Of a stretch of 64,000 nt of DNA, positions 36,057-44,822 are shown one piece after another; the stretch's first letter is position 1; each line of letters opens with the position of its first letter. The position numbers were made by a program, and so were the translations under genes. The notes under the pieces are model-generated. The model saw only the letters and a list, made by a program, of their open reading frames with translations. It ran no database searches and was not told the DNA's origin. The DNA comes from Candidatus Humimicrobium oleiphilum (lineage in GTDB: Bacteria; Actinomycetota; Humimicrobiia; Humimicrobiales; Humimicrobiaceae): contig DBPS01000040.1 in the NCBI GenBank assembly GCA_002304935.1, positions 1-64,000 on the forward strand, in the 5' to 3' direction.

Positions 36057-37136
36057 ATGGAAACAAATATCAATATATTGCTTGAAAAATGCATAAATTT
36101 AAATGCATCTGATCTTCATCTTGTTGTAAATTCCAGGCCGGTGATAAGAATAAATGGAATTTTAAAAGAGATGGATGAATTTGAAATACTCTCACCGGAT
36201 ATTTTAAATAAGATACTTTATTCAATAATAGATGAAAATAAAATAAGAAAATTCAAAGAAAAACTTGAGCTGGATTTTTCTTATTCAATCCAGAATATGG
36301 GACGCTTCAGATGCAATTATTATTTTCAGAGAGGGACAATTGCTGCAGCATTCAGAATGGTCACTTCGCAGATTAAATCTCTGGAAGAGCTTGGCCTGCC
36401 TCCAAAAGTAAAAGAATTTGCTTCCTATCCCAGAGGACTTGTCCTTGTCTGCGGACCTACAGGAAGTGGAAAATCAACAACCCTGGCTTCAATAATAGAT
36501 ATTATTAATGAAACAAGAAGCGAAAATATAATAACGATCGAAGATCCCATAGAGTATCTCCACTGGCATAAAAAAAGCATAATCAGCCAGAGGGAAATTG
36601 AAACTGACACAACTTCTTTTGCAACAGCCTTAAAACATGCTTTAAGAGAGGATCCGGATGTAATAATGGTCGGAGAAATGCGTGATCTGGAAACCATTTC
36701 AAATACACTCACTGCTGCCGAAACAGGGCATCTTGTTTTTTCAACGCTTCATACCCAGGATGCAGCACAGACAATAGACAGAATTATTGATATTTTTCCG
36801 ACACACAGCCAGCAGCAGATAAGACTGCAGCTTGCAGGTACATTAAAGGCAGTACTTGTACAGCAGTTAATACCAAATAAAAACAATGATGGCAGAGTTG
36901 TTGCAGTTGAGCTGATGACAGTAAACCCGGCAATAAGAAATATGATAAGGGATGTGAAAAGCCACCAGATATATACAGCAATGCAATCCTCCGGAAAGGA
37001 AGGAATGCTTATGATGGATTTGTCACTGGCCAGATTACTTAAAGAAGGAAAAATAAGCCAGGAAATGGCTTATGAGAAATGTCACAACAAGGAAGAGCTG
37101 ACAAGATATTTAAATTCTGATTTTATAGTATACTGA
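36057..37136 (+). CDS. pilT: Type IV pilus retraction ATPase PilT
   Basis: PilT is the hexameric ATPase that depolymerises type IV pili. The 359 residues include an N-terminal PAS-like domain (ASDLHLVVNSRPVIRINGIL), Walker A GPTGSGKSTT (about 131-140), the aspartate box, DPDVIMVGEMRD (Walker B) and the histidine box GHLVFSTLHT. The sequence continues with LQLAGTLKAVLVQQLIP, which marks it as PilT rather than PilB. No PilB assembly ATPase is encoded in the window. Confidence 0.95.
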   Translation: METNINILLEKCINLNASDLHLVVNSRPVIRINGILKEMDEFEILSPDILNKILYSIIDENKIRKFKEKLELDFSYSIQNMGRFRCNYYFQRGTIAAAFRMVTSQIKSLEELGLPPKVKEFASYPRGLVLVCGPTGSGKSTTLASIIDIINETRSENIITIEDPIEYLHWHKKSIISQREIETDTTSFATALKHALREDPDVIMVGEMRDLETISNTLTAAETGHLVFSTLHTQDAAQTIDRIIDIFPTHSQQQIRLQLAGTLKAVLVQQLIPNKNNDGRVVAVELMTVNPAIRNMIRDVKSHQIYTAMQSSGKEGMLMMDLSLARLLKEGKISQEMAYEKCHNKEELTRYLNSDFIVY

Positions 37137-37149
37137 AAATAACTTTTTT

Positions 37150-38376
37150 ATGGCTATTTATAATTATAAAGTTAAGAATATTGCCGGAGAAATTATAACC
37201 GGATCAATAGATGCTGCAAGTGAAGAAGCAGCGTTATCTGAATTAAAACAGAAAAATTATTTTATAGTTGACATATCTCCGCCGTCTGCATTTTCAAAAG
37301 AACTTACTTTAAAATCGGGAATAGGTTTTTTAAACAAAATAAAACCCAGGGATCTGGCAATTCTTACAAGACAGTTTTCCATATTAATAAATTCCGGGAT
37401 GAGTCTAATGGAGTCTCTTTCAATCCTGATAGAACAGACAGTAAATAAAAAGCTAAAGATGATTCTTATTGATGTAATGAACAATATTGAGGGCGGTCTT
37501 TCTCTCTCGGAGGCTCTATCAAAGCATAAAGAAGTTTTTTCCAAACTGTATATAAGCATGGTAAACGCCGGAGAAATGGGCGGTGTTCTTGATAAGACAC
37601 TCAATGACCTGTCTGTATTTTTGGAAAAAGAAAATGACATACAGCTTAAAATAAAAAATAAAACAGCATATCCCAAATTTGTAATGGGGTTTGCCATAGT
37701 TGTTGTTATTGTCCTTGTCATTTTTATTGTCCCTTCTTTTCAGGATGCATATGAAGGACTAGGAGCAGAACTACCTCTTCTCACAAGGATGGTCCTGGGT
37801 ATAAGCGACTTGTTTAAGTCAATATGGTTTTATTTGATTTCTGCAATAGTCATTATAGGAGGCAAGTTTCTTATAGGAAAATATCTTGGTACTCCAAAAG
37901 GAAAACTGCAGTTTGATAAAATAAGAATGAGAATTCCAAAATTTGGAGACGTTATAAAGAAAATAGCTCTTTCAAGATTTGCCAGGACTTTAGGGATACT
38001 TATTTCTGCAGGAGTCCCTATTTTAAAAAGTCTTGATATAGTAAAAGGTGTTCCCAATAATATGGTTATCGATAATGCCATAAGCGAAATCAAAGAAAGT
38101 ATCAGGCAGGGGGAGAATATTGCAATTCCTTTAAGCCGTTATTCCATTTTTCCGCCGATGTTCATTCAGATGGTAAACGTAGGAGAAAAATCGGGGACTC
38201 TTGATGTGATTCTGTCAAAAGTATCAGATTTTTATGATAGCGAGATTTCTCATTCAATTGAAATATTAATGACCATACTGGAACCCATAATGTTAGTTTT
38301 TGTTGCCGGAATGGTAGCCTTTGTAGTCATTGCGATGTATCTTCCGATGTTTAAGATTTATCAGTTCATTTCCTGA
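37150..38376 (+). CDS. pilC: Type IV pilus inner-membrane platform protein PilC
   Basis: PilC is the membrane platform on which pilus ATPases act. The 408-residue protein has two GspF-type cytoplasmic domains (about 65-190, with LTRQFSILINSGMSLMESL; about 270-390, with FARTLGILISAGVPILKSL) separated by membrane helices (about 172-195 and 220-240), with a final helix near the C-terminus. It starts 13 bases after pilT. The downstream 281-base gap is the pilin leader. Confidence 0.95.
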   Translation: MAIYNYKVKNIAGEIITGSIDAASEEAALSELKQKNYFIVDISPPSAFSKELTLKSGIGFLNKIKPRDLAILTRQFSILINSGMSLMESLSILIEQTVNKKLKMILIDVMNNIEGGLSLSEALSKHKEVFSKLYISMVNAGEMGGVLDKTLNDLSVFLEKENDIQLKIKNKTAYPKFVMGFAIVVVIVLVIFIVPSFQDAYEGLGAELPLLTRMVLGISDLFKSIWFYLISAIVIIGGKFLIGKYLGTPKGKLQFDKIRMRIPKFGDVIKKIALSRFARTLGILISAGVPILKSLDIVKGVPNNMVIDNAISEIKESIRQGENIAIPLSRYSIFPPMFIQMVNVGEKSGTLDVILSKVSDFYDSEISHSIEILMTILEPIMLVFVAGMVAFVVIAMYLPMFKIYQFIS

Positions 38377-38486
38377 TTTCCTGCTTTTTTAAAGATATTT
38401 CTACACAGTTACTTTTATTGGATCCTTATTAAACAAAAACACTAATATTCTTAATATAATTATTAATAAATATATTAAAATATATA

Positions 38487-38522
38487 TTGATATACATATC
38501 ATATAGTTATAATATAAACTAT
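38487..38522 (+). promoter_or_regulatory. Possible pilin promoter with overlapping inverted repeat
   Basis: TTGATA (38487-38492) and TATAAT (38508-38513) are separated by 15 bases, slightly short. An inverted repeat ATAGTT/AACTAT (38503-38508 and 38517-38522) overlaps the -10 box and could be an operator. The gap 38377-38657 is almost pure A+T, so motif matches by chance are likely. The gap holds no other recognisable gene. Confidence 0.35.
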
Positions 38523-38657
38523 AGTTATAAATTTATAAAATAAATTAAAAATTAATTAAATAAGTTATTGATATTTATATAATATTTATTGTAAAATAAT
38601 AATTAATAATTAACATAATGGTTAAAATGTTCAATTTATTAAGTAAGGAGGCAGGTC

Positions 38658-39116
38658 GTGAATAAGTTATGGAAAAGAGTTAGGCAAAAAAAAGGTTTTA
38701 CCCTTATAGAGCTGCTTATTGTCATCATCATACTTGCAGTACTGGCTGCTATTGCAGTTCCTACTTATCTGACAATGAGGGACAGGGCAAGAGAAGCAGG
38801 TACTGAAGCTGAAATGGCCAATATTGCAACAGCTCTGGAATTATATCATGCAGATACAGAAGCATATCCTGCAGCAGATGGCTGGTCAGCAACCCTGCAG
38901 AGCGGAGGGTATATGGATAATGTTCCCACAGCTGATATGTGGGGCAGAAGTTATACATTTGCATTAACCACAGACGGTTACACTTTAACCAGTGACGGAG
39001 TAGACGAAGGGGTTACAGCATATGATATTATTTTCTCCAACGGGCAGCAGACAAGTTTTGGCAAATTTAATACAAATACCAGAGGAGAAGAAACTACGAC
39101 CACCGCTCAAGGTTAA
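38658..39116 (+). CDS. Major type IV pilin / GspG-like pseudopilin
   Basis: The protein is a 152-residue prepilin starting at GTG 38658, six bases after a strong Shine-Dalgarno sequence (TAAGGAGG). The 13-residue basic leader ends in glycine before FTLIELLIVI, so cleavage and N-methylation at Phe14 and Glu18 (+5) are expected. The pattern ALELYHADTEAYPA resembles GspG and Gram-positive major pilins. The tail is rich in Thr/Gly. It has its own long leader, the strongest ribosome-binding site of the locus and a good terminator, all consistent with high expression as the main filament subunit. Confidence 0.9.
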   Translation: MNKLWKRVRQKKGFTLIELLIVIIILAVLAAIAVPTYLTMRDRAREAGTEAEMANIATALELYHADTEAYPAADGWSATLQSGGYMDNVPTADMWGRSYTFALTTDGYTLTSDGVDEGVTAYDIIFSNGQQTSFGKFNTNTRGEETTTTAQG

Positions 39117-39141
39117 AAATTTTTAATTATCTTAAAATAAA

Positions 39142-39167
39142 AAAACAGGGGACTTAACCCCTGTTTT
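39142..39167 (+). terminator. Rho-independent terminator after the pilin gene
   Basis: AAAACAGGGG (39142-39151) and CCCCTGTTTT (39158-39167) form a perfect ten-base-pair stem around a six-base loop (ACTTAA), followed by further T residues. It begins 26 bases after the pilin stop. It is the clearest intrinsic terminator in the window and would isolate the pilin transcript from pilD. Confidence 0.9.
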
Positions 39168-39207
39168 TTTATTAAAAAATCGTTTGATCACTTTGTTATA
39201 ATATTTT

Positions 39208-39236
39208 TTGACTAGTTAAAATACATGTGTTATTAT
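39208..39236 (+). promoter_or_regulatory. Promoter for pilD and the downstream pil genes
   Basis: TTGACT (39208-39213) and TATTAT (39231-39236) are separated by exactly 17 bases and match consensus well. A second candidate just upstream is an extended -10, TGTTATAAT (39194-39202). Either would start transcription about 100-130 bases before pilD, just after the pilin terminator. Confidence 0.6.
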
Positions 39237-39340
39237 ACAAAAATGCAAATATCTATTTCCCTATATGAAGCATAGATATAATATTTATTTCATATTGCAA
39301 TAATGATAAAAGTCATTGTATTAATGTAGCCAAAGGGAAA

Positions 39341-40090
39341 ATGAAGGCATTACTATATATAATTTTTACTATAGCAGGATTTATTTTTGGAAGTTTTTTA
39401 AATGTGGTTATTTACAGGCTTCCAAGAAAAATATCAATTGTTTCTCCGTCTTCTTTTTGTCCGAGCTGTAAAGCAAGAATTAAATTTTATGATAATATCC
39501 CTTTATTATCATATCTGATTTTAAAAGGGAAATGCAGAAGTTGCAAGATTCCCATACCTGTAAGATACCCTATAGCTGAGACTATAACAGCAATTCTTTT
39601 TGTTTTAAACTTCCATTATTTTGGTATAAGCCTGGCATGTCTTTCAGGTATTTTGTTAATTACTGCATTAATAGTAGTTTCATTCATAGATATAGATTTG
39701 CAACTTATTCCAAATGTGATAGTACTTCCTTTCACATTAATAGGATTACTTTTAACAATGTCCGCAAACTGGCAGAAATGGTGGATACCTATAGCTTATT
39801 CTGCAGGAGCTTTTCTTTTTATGTTTATTATTAATCTGATATATCCGAAGGGAATGGGAATGGGTGATGTCAAACTATCTATGATGGCTGGAGCTTTTTT
39901 GTCGGAAAAAATAATCCCCGGGCTTTTTATGGGCTTTCTGGCAGGTTCATTATTTGGAATATTCCTTATTATCCTTAAAAAAAGAAAACTCAGACAAAGC
40001 ATTGCTTTCGGTCCTTTTATATCTTTAGGTTGTATTGCAGCCCTTTTCTATGGTGATAGAATTATTAATTGGTATTTAGCATTAATCTGA
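39341..40090 (+). CDS. pilD: Prepilin peptidase / N-methyltransferase PilD
   Basis: PilD cleaves the leader of prepilins and methylates the new N-terminus. The 249-residue membrane protein has the N-terminal block FGSFLNVVIYRLPR and a four-cysteine zinc motif (CPSCKARIKFYDNIPLLSYL followed by CRSC). Both catalytic aspartates of the A24 family are in place (DIDLQLIPN and GMGDVKL). Seven or eight hydrophobic segments are visible. Its substrates should be the pilin at 38658 and the minor pilins at 46452-49080. Confidence 0.95.
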   Translation: MKALLYIIFTIAGFIFGSFLNVVIYRLPRKISIVSPSSFCPSCKARIKFYDNIPLLSYLILKGKCRSCKIPIPVRYPIAETITAILFVLNFHYFGISLACLSGILLITALIVVSFIDIDLQLIPNVIVLPFTLIGLLLTMSANWQKWWIPIAYSAGAFLFMFIINLIYPKGMGMGDVKLSMMAGAFLSEKIIPGLFMGFLAGSLFGIFLIILKKRKLRQSIAFGPFISLGCIAALFYGDRIINWYLALI

Positions 40091-40102
40091 TAAAAGAAAA
40101 AT

Positions 40103-41272
40103 ATGTTTGAAATAGGTCTTGATCTGAGTTCAAATAAAATAAGCGCATCAGCTTTTATAAAAAAAGGCAGTAACCTTTTTTTAAAGAGCTGTGGATATGT
40201 AGAAGTAGAAAGACATGCAATTGATGCCAGTGGAATTATCGATTCAGTAGTTATTGCCAATGGCATTAAAGAATTATGGAGAAATTACAAGCTCTCCGGC
40301 AATACAGTAAATGTCGGCATTTCGGATACTAAAATAGTTTTAAAAGAAATAATAATCCCTCTGACTGATGAAAAAGAAATAGATAATGCTATCAGATATC
40401 AGATAGGAGAGTTTGTCCCCATACCCAGGGATAATCTTATTTATGATTATTACATAATTGAAAAGAATGAAAATTCTTCGGTAATAATGATAGTCGGTGT
40501 AATAAAAAATATAATAGAAAACTTGATATCTGTTTTAAGATCAGCAGGTCTTAAAATCAATTCGGTTGAAGCGAACTGTTTCTCTCTTTTCCGGCTGGCA
40601 GACCGTTATTTTGATTTTAAAAACAGGTATAAGGAAAATGAGAAAAGTTCAGACTGCATTGTTTACTTTGGTAATGATATTTCAATAATCGAGTTCATAA
40701 ACAAAGCAGAGTTAAGATATCCCAGATTCATTAATTCTTCAATAGCGGCATTTAATGAAAATTTATCAAAAAAAATATCGGTTTCACCAGAAGAAGCCAG
40801 AACAATATTGAATGATTTTGATATGGGATTATTGCTTTCAAAAGACTTATCAAAAAAAGTTAATGCAATTCCGGACATCGGTGAAAATAATGAAATTGAA
40901 ATACCGGAAGATGGAGACAAAAGTAAAAGAGGGCATGATAAGGCAATCGACAGAGAAGCCCTTATCAGAGACAGCATCAAGATATCTGCCAATCAGTTAA
41001 TCAACGAAATTACACGTTCGATTGAACATTTTTTACAGGAAAACAGAAATTTAAGCATTGAAGAAATAATGCTTTGCGGTGAAAATCTGAAAAATATGGA
41101 AAAATATATATCAAAAAATCTTAAATATAATCTTAAAAGAATTGACCTGACAAGTAAGTTTTTACCAGATATCTTAAAAAGAAGCTTCCTTTTTAAAAAT
41201 ATTGATAATTCAAAAATCCCGGATTCCATAATACTTAGCTGCGGTCTTGCTTTAAGAGGTATAAAAAATTGA
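40103..41272 (+). CDS. pilM: Type IV pilus assembly protein PilM
   Basis: PilM is an actin-like cytoplasmic protein that binds the N-terminus of PilN. The 389 residues begin with GLDLSSNKISASAFIK (phosphate-1 loop) and include a VPIPRDNLIYDYYII segment and a C-terminal LCGENLKNMEKYI loop, in line with the PilM/SHS2 family. The insert at about 250-285 (acidic, lysine-rich) is not typical and looks disordered. It overlaps pilN by four bases. Confidence 0.9.
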   Translation: MFEIGLDLSSNKISASAFIKKGSNLFLKSCGYVEVERHAIDASGIIDSVVIANGIKELWRNYKLSGNTVNVGISDTKIVLKEIIIPLTDEKEIDNAIRYQIGEFVPIPRDNLIYDYYIIEKNENSSVIMIVGVIKNIIENLISVLRSAGLKINSVEANCFSLFRLADRYFDFKNRYKENEKSSDCIVYFGNDISIIEFINKAELRYPRFINSSIAAFNENLSKKISVSPEEARTILNDFDMGLLLSKDLSKKVNAIPDIGENNEIEIPEDGDKSKRGHDKAIDREALIRDSIKISANQLINEITRSIEHFLQENRNLSIEEIMLCGENLKNMEKYISKNLKYNLKRIDLTSKFLPDILKRSFLFKNIDNSKIPDSIILSCGLALRGIKN

Positions 41273-41946
41273 AAGATATTAATCTTCTTCCAAAAATTGA
41301 AAAACAAAAAAAGAAAGGCCATTTTCTTTTTAATTTTTTTCTGGTAATGCTGCTTATACTTCTTATTATAATTTCAGGCTTGTCTTTTCTCTTCAGTAAA
41401 ACAAAAAAAGAGCTTGCAGAAAAATTTGATATAATCGAAAAAACAAATTTTGACCTTAATATATATAAAGACAAATTACTATTTTATAAAGAATTTGAAA
41501 AAGATGTTTATTATAAATCAGCTTTAAATAAAACTTTAATAGATAATAAAATCAACTGGTCAAAAAAACTTTATGATTTGTCTGAGTGCCTGCCTGAAAA
41601 AGCTTATATACTGAATTTCAATGGAAGATGCGATAATCTTTATTCTTCCATTGAATCCGTTAAAAACGGGGGAGATATACCAAAAGGAAAATTGCTTGCA
41701 TTTAATATCGAAGGTTATGCAAATGATTATATTGAAATCTCCAAGCTTGTTCTGGGCATAAAAGAGATTTCTGACATTTCTGATCCATGGATAGTATCTA
41801 TCAAGGAATCAGAAGCAGATAATCTTAAACTGCTATATTACAAAGTCGAAGTTTACTGGGACCTGAATGATTTTATAAAAGATATGGAAATCAATAAAAA
41901 GTCTTCGCCGGATAATACAGATGAAATTGATATAGAAGAAATGTAA
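41269..41946 (+). CDS. pilN: Type IV pilus assembly protein PilN
   Basis: The protein has 225 residues and starts at TTG 41269, overlapping the pilM stop. It begins with KDINLLPKIEKQ: the INLLP motif is the known PilM-binding peptide. A single membrane helix (about 21-42), a short coiled coil (about 45-75) and an alpha-beta external domain follow. Sequence beyond the INLLP motif is weakly conserved, so the name rests on the motif, topology and order. Confidence 0.88.
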   Translation: MKDINLLPKIEKQKKKGHFLFNFFLVMLLILLIIISGLSFLFSKTKKELAEKFDIIEKTNFDLNIYKDKLLFYKEFEKDVYYKSALNKTLIDNKINWSKKLYDLSECLPEKAYILNFNGRCDNLYSSIESVKNGGDIPKGKLLAFNIEGYANDYIEISKLVLGIKEISDISDPWIVSIKESEADNLKLLYYKVEVYWDLNDFIKDMEINKKSSPDNTDEIDIEEM

Positions 41947-41963
41947 AATAAAAAAATTAAAGA

Positions 41964-42326
41964 ATGAAAACAATATACAGGATAGCAATAATTATAATTA
42001 TAATTTTAGCCATAGCAGCAGTTATGCTTTTATGGTTTTTACCTTCATATAAAGATAGCCGGAGGATTTCAGGAGAAATAAATGACAAAAGCCTGGAAAA
42101 AGCTGCTTTGGAAAAAGAAATTAAAGATTTGCTTGATTCCAGATCGGATTATTTTTTATTAAATGCCTTATTTGATAAATACAATACAGAGATTCCTTTA
42201 AGCGACGGAATCACAGTCCTTACTGACCAGATATATGAAATAGGAAAATATTCAGGAATAAAGATACAGGCAGTTGATTTTAAAGAAATAAATGAGAGCA
42301 GTACTAAAAAAATGAAAAGAACATGA
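41964..42326 (+). CDS. pilO: PilO-like protein, N-terminal part (split gene)
   Basis: This 120-residue frame holds a PilO-type N-terminus: a membrane helix (about 5-29), a coiled coil (about 36-60) and the start of the external domain (LTDQIYEIGKYSGIKI). It stops at TGA 42324-42326. The rest of the PilO fold continues in the -1 frame in the next entry. An A7 run at 42306-42312 lies at the break: one extra A would join both parts into a continuous protein of about 195 residues, the normal PilO size. This is therefore a recent frameshift, a sequencing error or a programmed slip. Confidence 0.8.
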   Translation: MKTIYRIAIIIIIILAIAAVMLLWFLPSYKDSRRISGEINDKSLEKAALEKEIKDLLDSRSDYFLLNALFDKYNTEIPLSDGITVLTDQIYEIGKYSGIKIQAVDFKEINESSTKKMKRT

Positions 42327-42550
42327 TAGGAGCAATCAATGTAAGCATAACGGTAAACGGCTCATACTACCAGGTGCTGACTTTTTTAAATACTATAGAG
42401 ATCATGCCAAGATTAATAAAAGTTGAAAATATTTCGATAAATCTTGCCACAGCGTTTGATGATGAAACTTCCAGCGAAAATGATCTTGACCTGTCTGCTT
42501 TAATAAATTTTAAAACTTTTTATGATAAAACGGATTATTCAGATAATTAA
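42323..42550 (+). CDS. pilO: PilO-like protein, C-terminal part (split gene)
   Basis: This 75-residue frame contains the C-terminal half of a PilO domain: INVSITVNGSYYQVLTFLNTIEIMPRL is the characteristic beta-alpha unit. Its ATG (42323) overlaps the TGA of the upstream part, so coupled translation of two halves is possible. No Shine-Dalgarno sequence is evident, however, and a free C-terminal half would lack the membrane anchor. The frame is open upstream of the ATG to the A7 run, as expected for a frameshifted single gene. Confidence 0.75.
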   Translation: MIGAINVSITVNGSYYQVLTFLNTIEIMPRLIKVENISINLATAFDDETSSENDLDLSALINFKTFYDKTDYSDN

Positions 42551-43065
42551 TGAAAATGTCTAATATTGTTAAAATAAAAAACATCTTAAAAATCGCTATT
42601 ACGATAATTTCATTAATAATGGCGGTTATCTTTACCGGCTGTAGGAATTTTTCTTTTTTTGAGTCAGCAATAAGTGATGCAGATTTAAAAACAAAAATTA
42701 AAATTGAGGACACAGATATAAATGCTCTCAACACGCAGGAAATTCTGAAAGGAGACATAAATGAAAAAATTGAATCATCTGATGAGATAATATTCACAGA
42801 AGAGATAAGAAACCCTTTTATGCCTTTTTATATGAAATCCCAGGATGAACAAACTGTCACGAATCAGCTTGCCTTGGAAAAAATCTATAGTGATGATGAA
42901 AATATATATGCAGAGATTGATATTAATGGATCTACTTATAAACTTAAACTCGGTGATCAGTTTGCAAAGATATATCAGGTTCAGGCAATTAATGAAAGTT
43001 CCATAGTTCTTTTAAAAGGAGATGAACTGATTACTATATATATGAATGAAATATATTATGATTAA
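42550..43065 (+). CDS. PilP-like lipoprotein
   Basis: The ATG overlaps the upstream stop by one base. The 171-residue product has a leader (about 11-30) ending in FTGC, so Cys31 may be lipidated. A flexible acidic region and then NPFMPF introduce a small beta domain with KLGDQFAKIYQVQAI, the pattern of PilP. In diderms PilP connects PilNO to the secretin; no secretin is present here, so it probably ends at the cell wall. The identification rests on motif, order and size rather than strong similarity. Confidence 0.75.
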   Translation: MKMSNIVKIKNILKIAITIISLIMAVIFTGCRNFSFFESAISDADLKTKIKIEDTDINALNTQEILKGDINEKIESSDEIIFTEEIRNPFMPFYMKSQDEQTVTNQLALEKIYSDDENIYAEIDINGSTYKLKLGDQFAKIYQVQAINESSIVLLKGDELITIYMNEIYYD

Positions 43066-43080
43066 ACAAAAGAGAAAATC

Positions 43081-44256
43081 ATGGAATTCTTAACAGCAGG
43101 TGAATCGCATGGAAAAGCTTTGTGCGGCATTATAAGTGATTACCCCTCAGGTGTCTCTGTAAAAAAAGAAATAATAGACAATGAACTTCTTCGCAGACAA
43201 AAAGGTTACGGAAGAGGCGGAAGAATGCAGATTGAAAAAGATGAAGTCGAGATACTATCAGGACTAAGAAACGGTTTTACGCTCGGCTCACCGATTTCTT
43301 TCATAATAAACAATAAGGACTGGAACAACTGGGAAGATCTTATGACCCCGTTTCCATCAGATATTAAAATTAAAAATGAAGAAAAATTAGTTGAAAACCC
43401 GAGACCCGGACATGCAGATCTTACTGGTTCGATTAAGTACAGATTTAACGATATAAGAAATGTTATCGAGAGAAGCAGTGCAAGAGAAACTGCAATACGT
43501 GTAGTAGTCGGTTCTTTTTCAAAGCAGTTTTTAAAAAATCTGGATATAGAAATACACAGTTTTGTAACCGGCATCGGAAAAGCAGTTTTAAAAGATGAGA
43601 ATTTTTTAAAAAATCCTGACATTGATTGTTTTGATAAAGCAGATAAATCTGATTTAAGATGCCCTGATGAAAAAACTGCCGCTGATATGAAAAGTGAAAT
43701 TGATAAAGCATTTAAATTAAAAGATACTCTTGGGGGAAGTTTCCTGATATGTATAAAAAATATGCCTTACGGCATAGGTTCCTATATCCAGTGGAACAAG
43801 AGACTGGACGCAATACTTTCTTATTATCTGATGAGTATACCTTCAGTCAAAGCTTTGGAAATAGGAAACGGATTAAAAGCGGCAGTTTTAAAGGGAACCA
43901 GGTTTCATGATGAAATTTTTTATGATGAAAATAAAAAATATTACAGGCTGACAAATAATGCAGGCGGGATTGAAGGAGGTATGTCTAATGGAGAAGATAT
44001 TATGCTAAAAGTATTTTTAAAACCAATTCCGACCACAATGAGAGGACTAAATACTGTAAATATAAGGGATAAAAGCCGGCAAACAAGCATAAAAGAAAGA
44101 TCGGATATTTGCGCTGTTCCTTCAGCTTCTGTTATAGGGGAAGCAATGTCTGCTATAGCAGTAATGAATGCGATACAGGACAAATTCGGCAGAGACAATA
44201 TGCAGGAGATAATTGAAAATCACAAAAATTACCTGAGATACATAAAAAACATATAG
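43081..44256 (+). CDS. aroC: Chorismate synthase
   Basis: AroC makes chorismate from 5-enolpyruvylshikimate 3-phosphate with reduced flavin. In 391 residues the signatures GESHGKALCGIISDYPSG, RRQKGYGRGGRM, RPGHADLTG, SSARETAIRV and GGIEGGMSNGEDI are intact. It follows the pilus genes by only 15 bases, so chorismate and pilus genes may share a transcript. aroK, aroB and aroQ follow. Confidence 0.96.
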   Translation: MEFLTAGESHGKALCGIISDYPSGVSVKKEIIDNELLRRQKGYGRGGRMQIEKDEVEILSGLRNGFTLGSPISFIINNKDWNNWEDLMTPFPSDIKIKNEEKLVENPRPGHADLTGSIKYRFNDIRNVIERSSARETAIRVVVGSFSKQFLKNLDIEIHSFVTGIGKAVLKDENFLKNPDIDCFDKADKSDLRCPDEKTAADMKSEIDKAFKLKDTLGGSFLICIKNMPYGIGSYIQWNKRLDAILSYYLMSIPSVKALEIGNGLKAAVLKGTRFHDEIFYDENKKYYRLTNNAGGIEGGMSNGEDIMLKVFLKPIPTTMRGLNTVNIRDKSRQTSIKERSDICAVPSASVIGEAMSAIAVMNAIQDKFGRDNMQEIIENHKNYLRYIKNI

Positions 44257-44297
44257 ATAGTCTTATTTAACTTTAAATTAACTTTTTACCATTAATT

Positions 44298-44819
44298 ATG
44301 ATTTCAAAAAATATTTCTCTAATAGGTTTTATGGGTTCAGGTAAAACGACAATAGGAAGAATTCTTGCAGAAAAAACAGGATTTCTTTTTATAGATATAG
44401 ATAAAATAATCGAGTATATTACTGGAAAGAAGATAAATGATCTGTTTAAAGATCATGGGGAGGACCAGTTCAGGAATTTGGAAAAAAAGACTGTAGAAAA
44501 ATTATATAAGGGTAATACAAATTGTGTTTTTGCATGTGGGGGCGGAATATTTGAAACTGGAGATAATATTAAAATCATCAGAAAAAACAGTCTTGTAGTT
44601 TTTCTGGATATTAATACAGAAACGGCATATGAAAGGCTTAAAGATTCGCATGACAGACCATTATTAAAAGGTGAAACAGGCATGCGGCTCAAAATAAGTG
44701 AACTGATAGATAAAAGATTTAAAATCTACATGGAAAATTCTGATATACGATTAAATGTCAGCCAGAAAGAGCCTGATTATTTTGCAAATGAAATAATAAA
44801 AAAAATAGTCAATAAATAA
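44298..44819 (+). CDS. aroK: Shikimate kinase
   Basis: This enzyme phosphorylates shikimate with ATP. The 173 residues contain Walker A GFMGSGKTTIG (about 11-21), the shikimate-binding FIDIDK and FRNLEK regions, CGGGIF, and the lid arginine in SHDRPLLKG. The length and motif spacing are normal. It lies three bases upstream of aroB. Confidence 0.95.
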   Translation: MISKNISLIGFMGSGKTTIGRILAEKTGFLFIDIDKIIEYITGKKINDLFKDHGEDQFRNLEKKTVEKLYKGNTNCVFACGGGIFETGDNIKIIRKNSLVVFLDINTETAYERLKDSHDRPLLKGETGMRLKISELIDKRFKIYMENSDIRLNVSQKEPDYFANEIIKKIVNK

Positions 44820-44822
44820 AAC

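Noticed and set aside
42323..42550. A separate new small pilus gene
   Set aside because: Its sequence is the missing C-terminal half of PilO, and the frame joins with one added base, so it is better explained as a split pilO.
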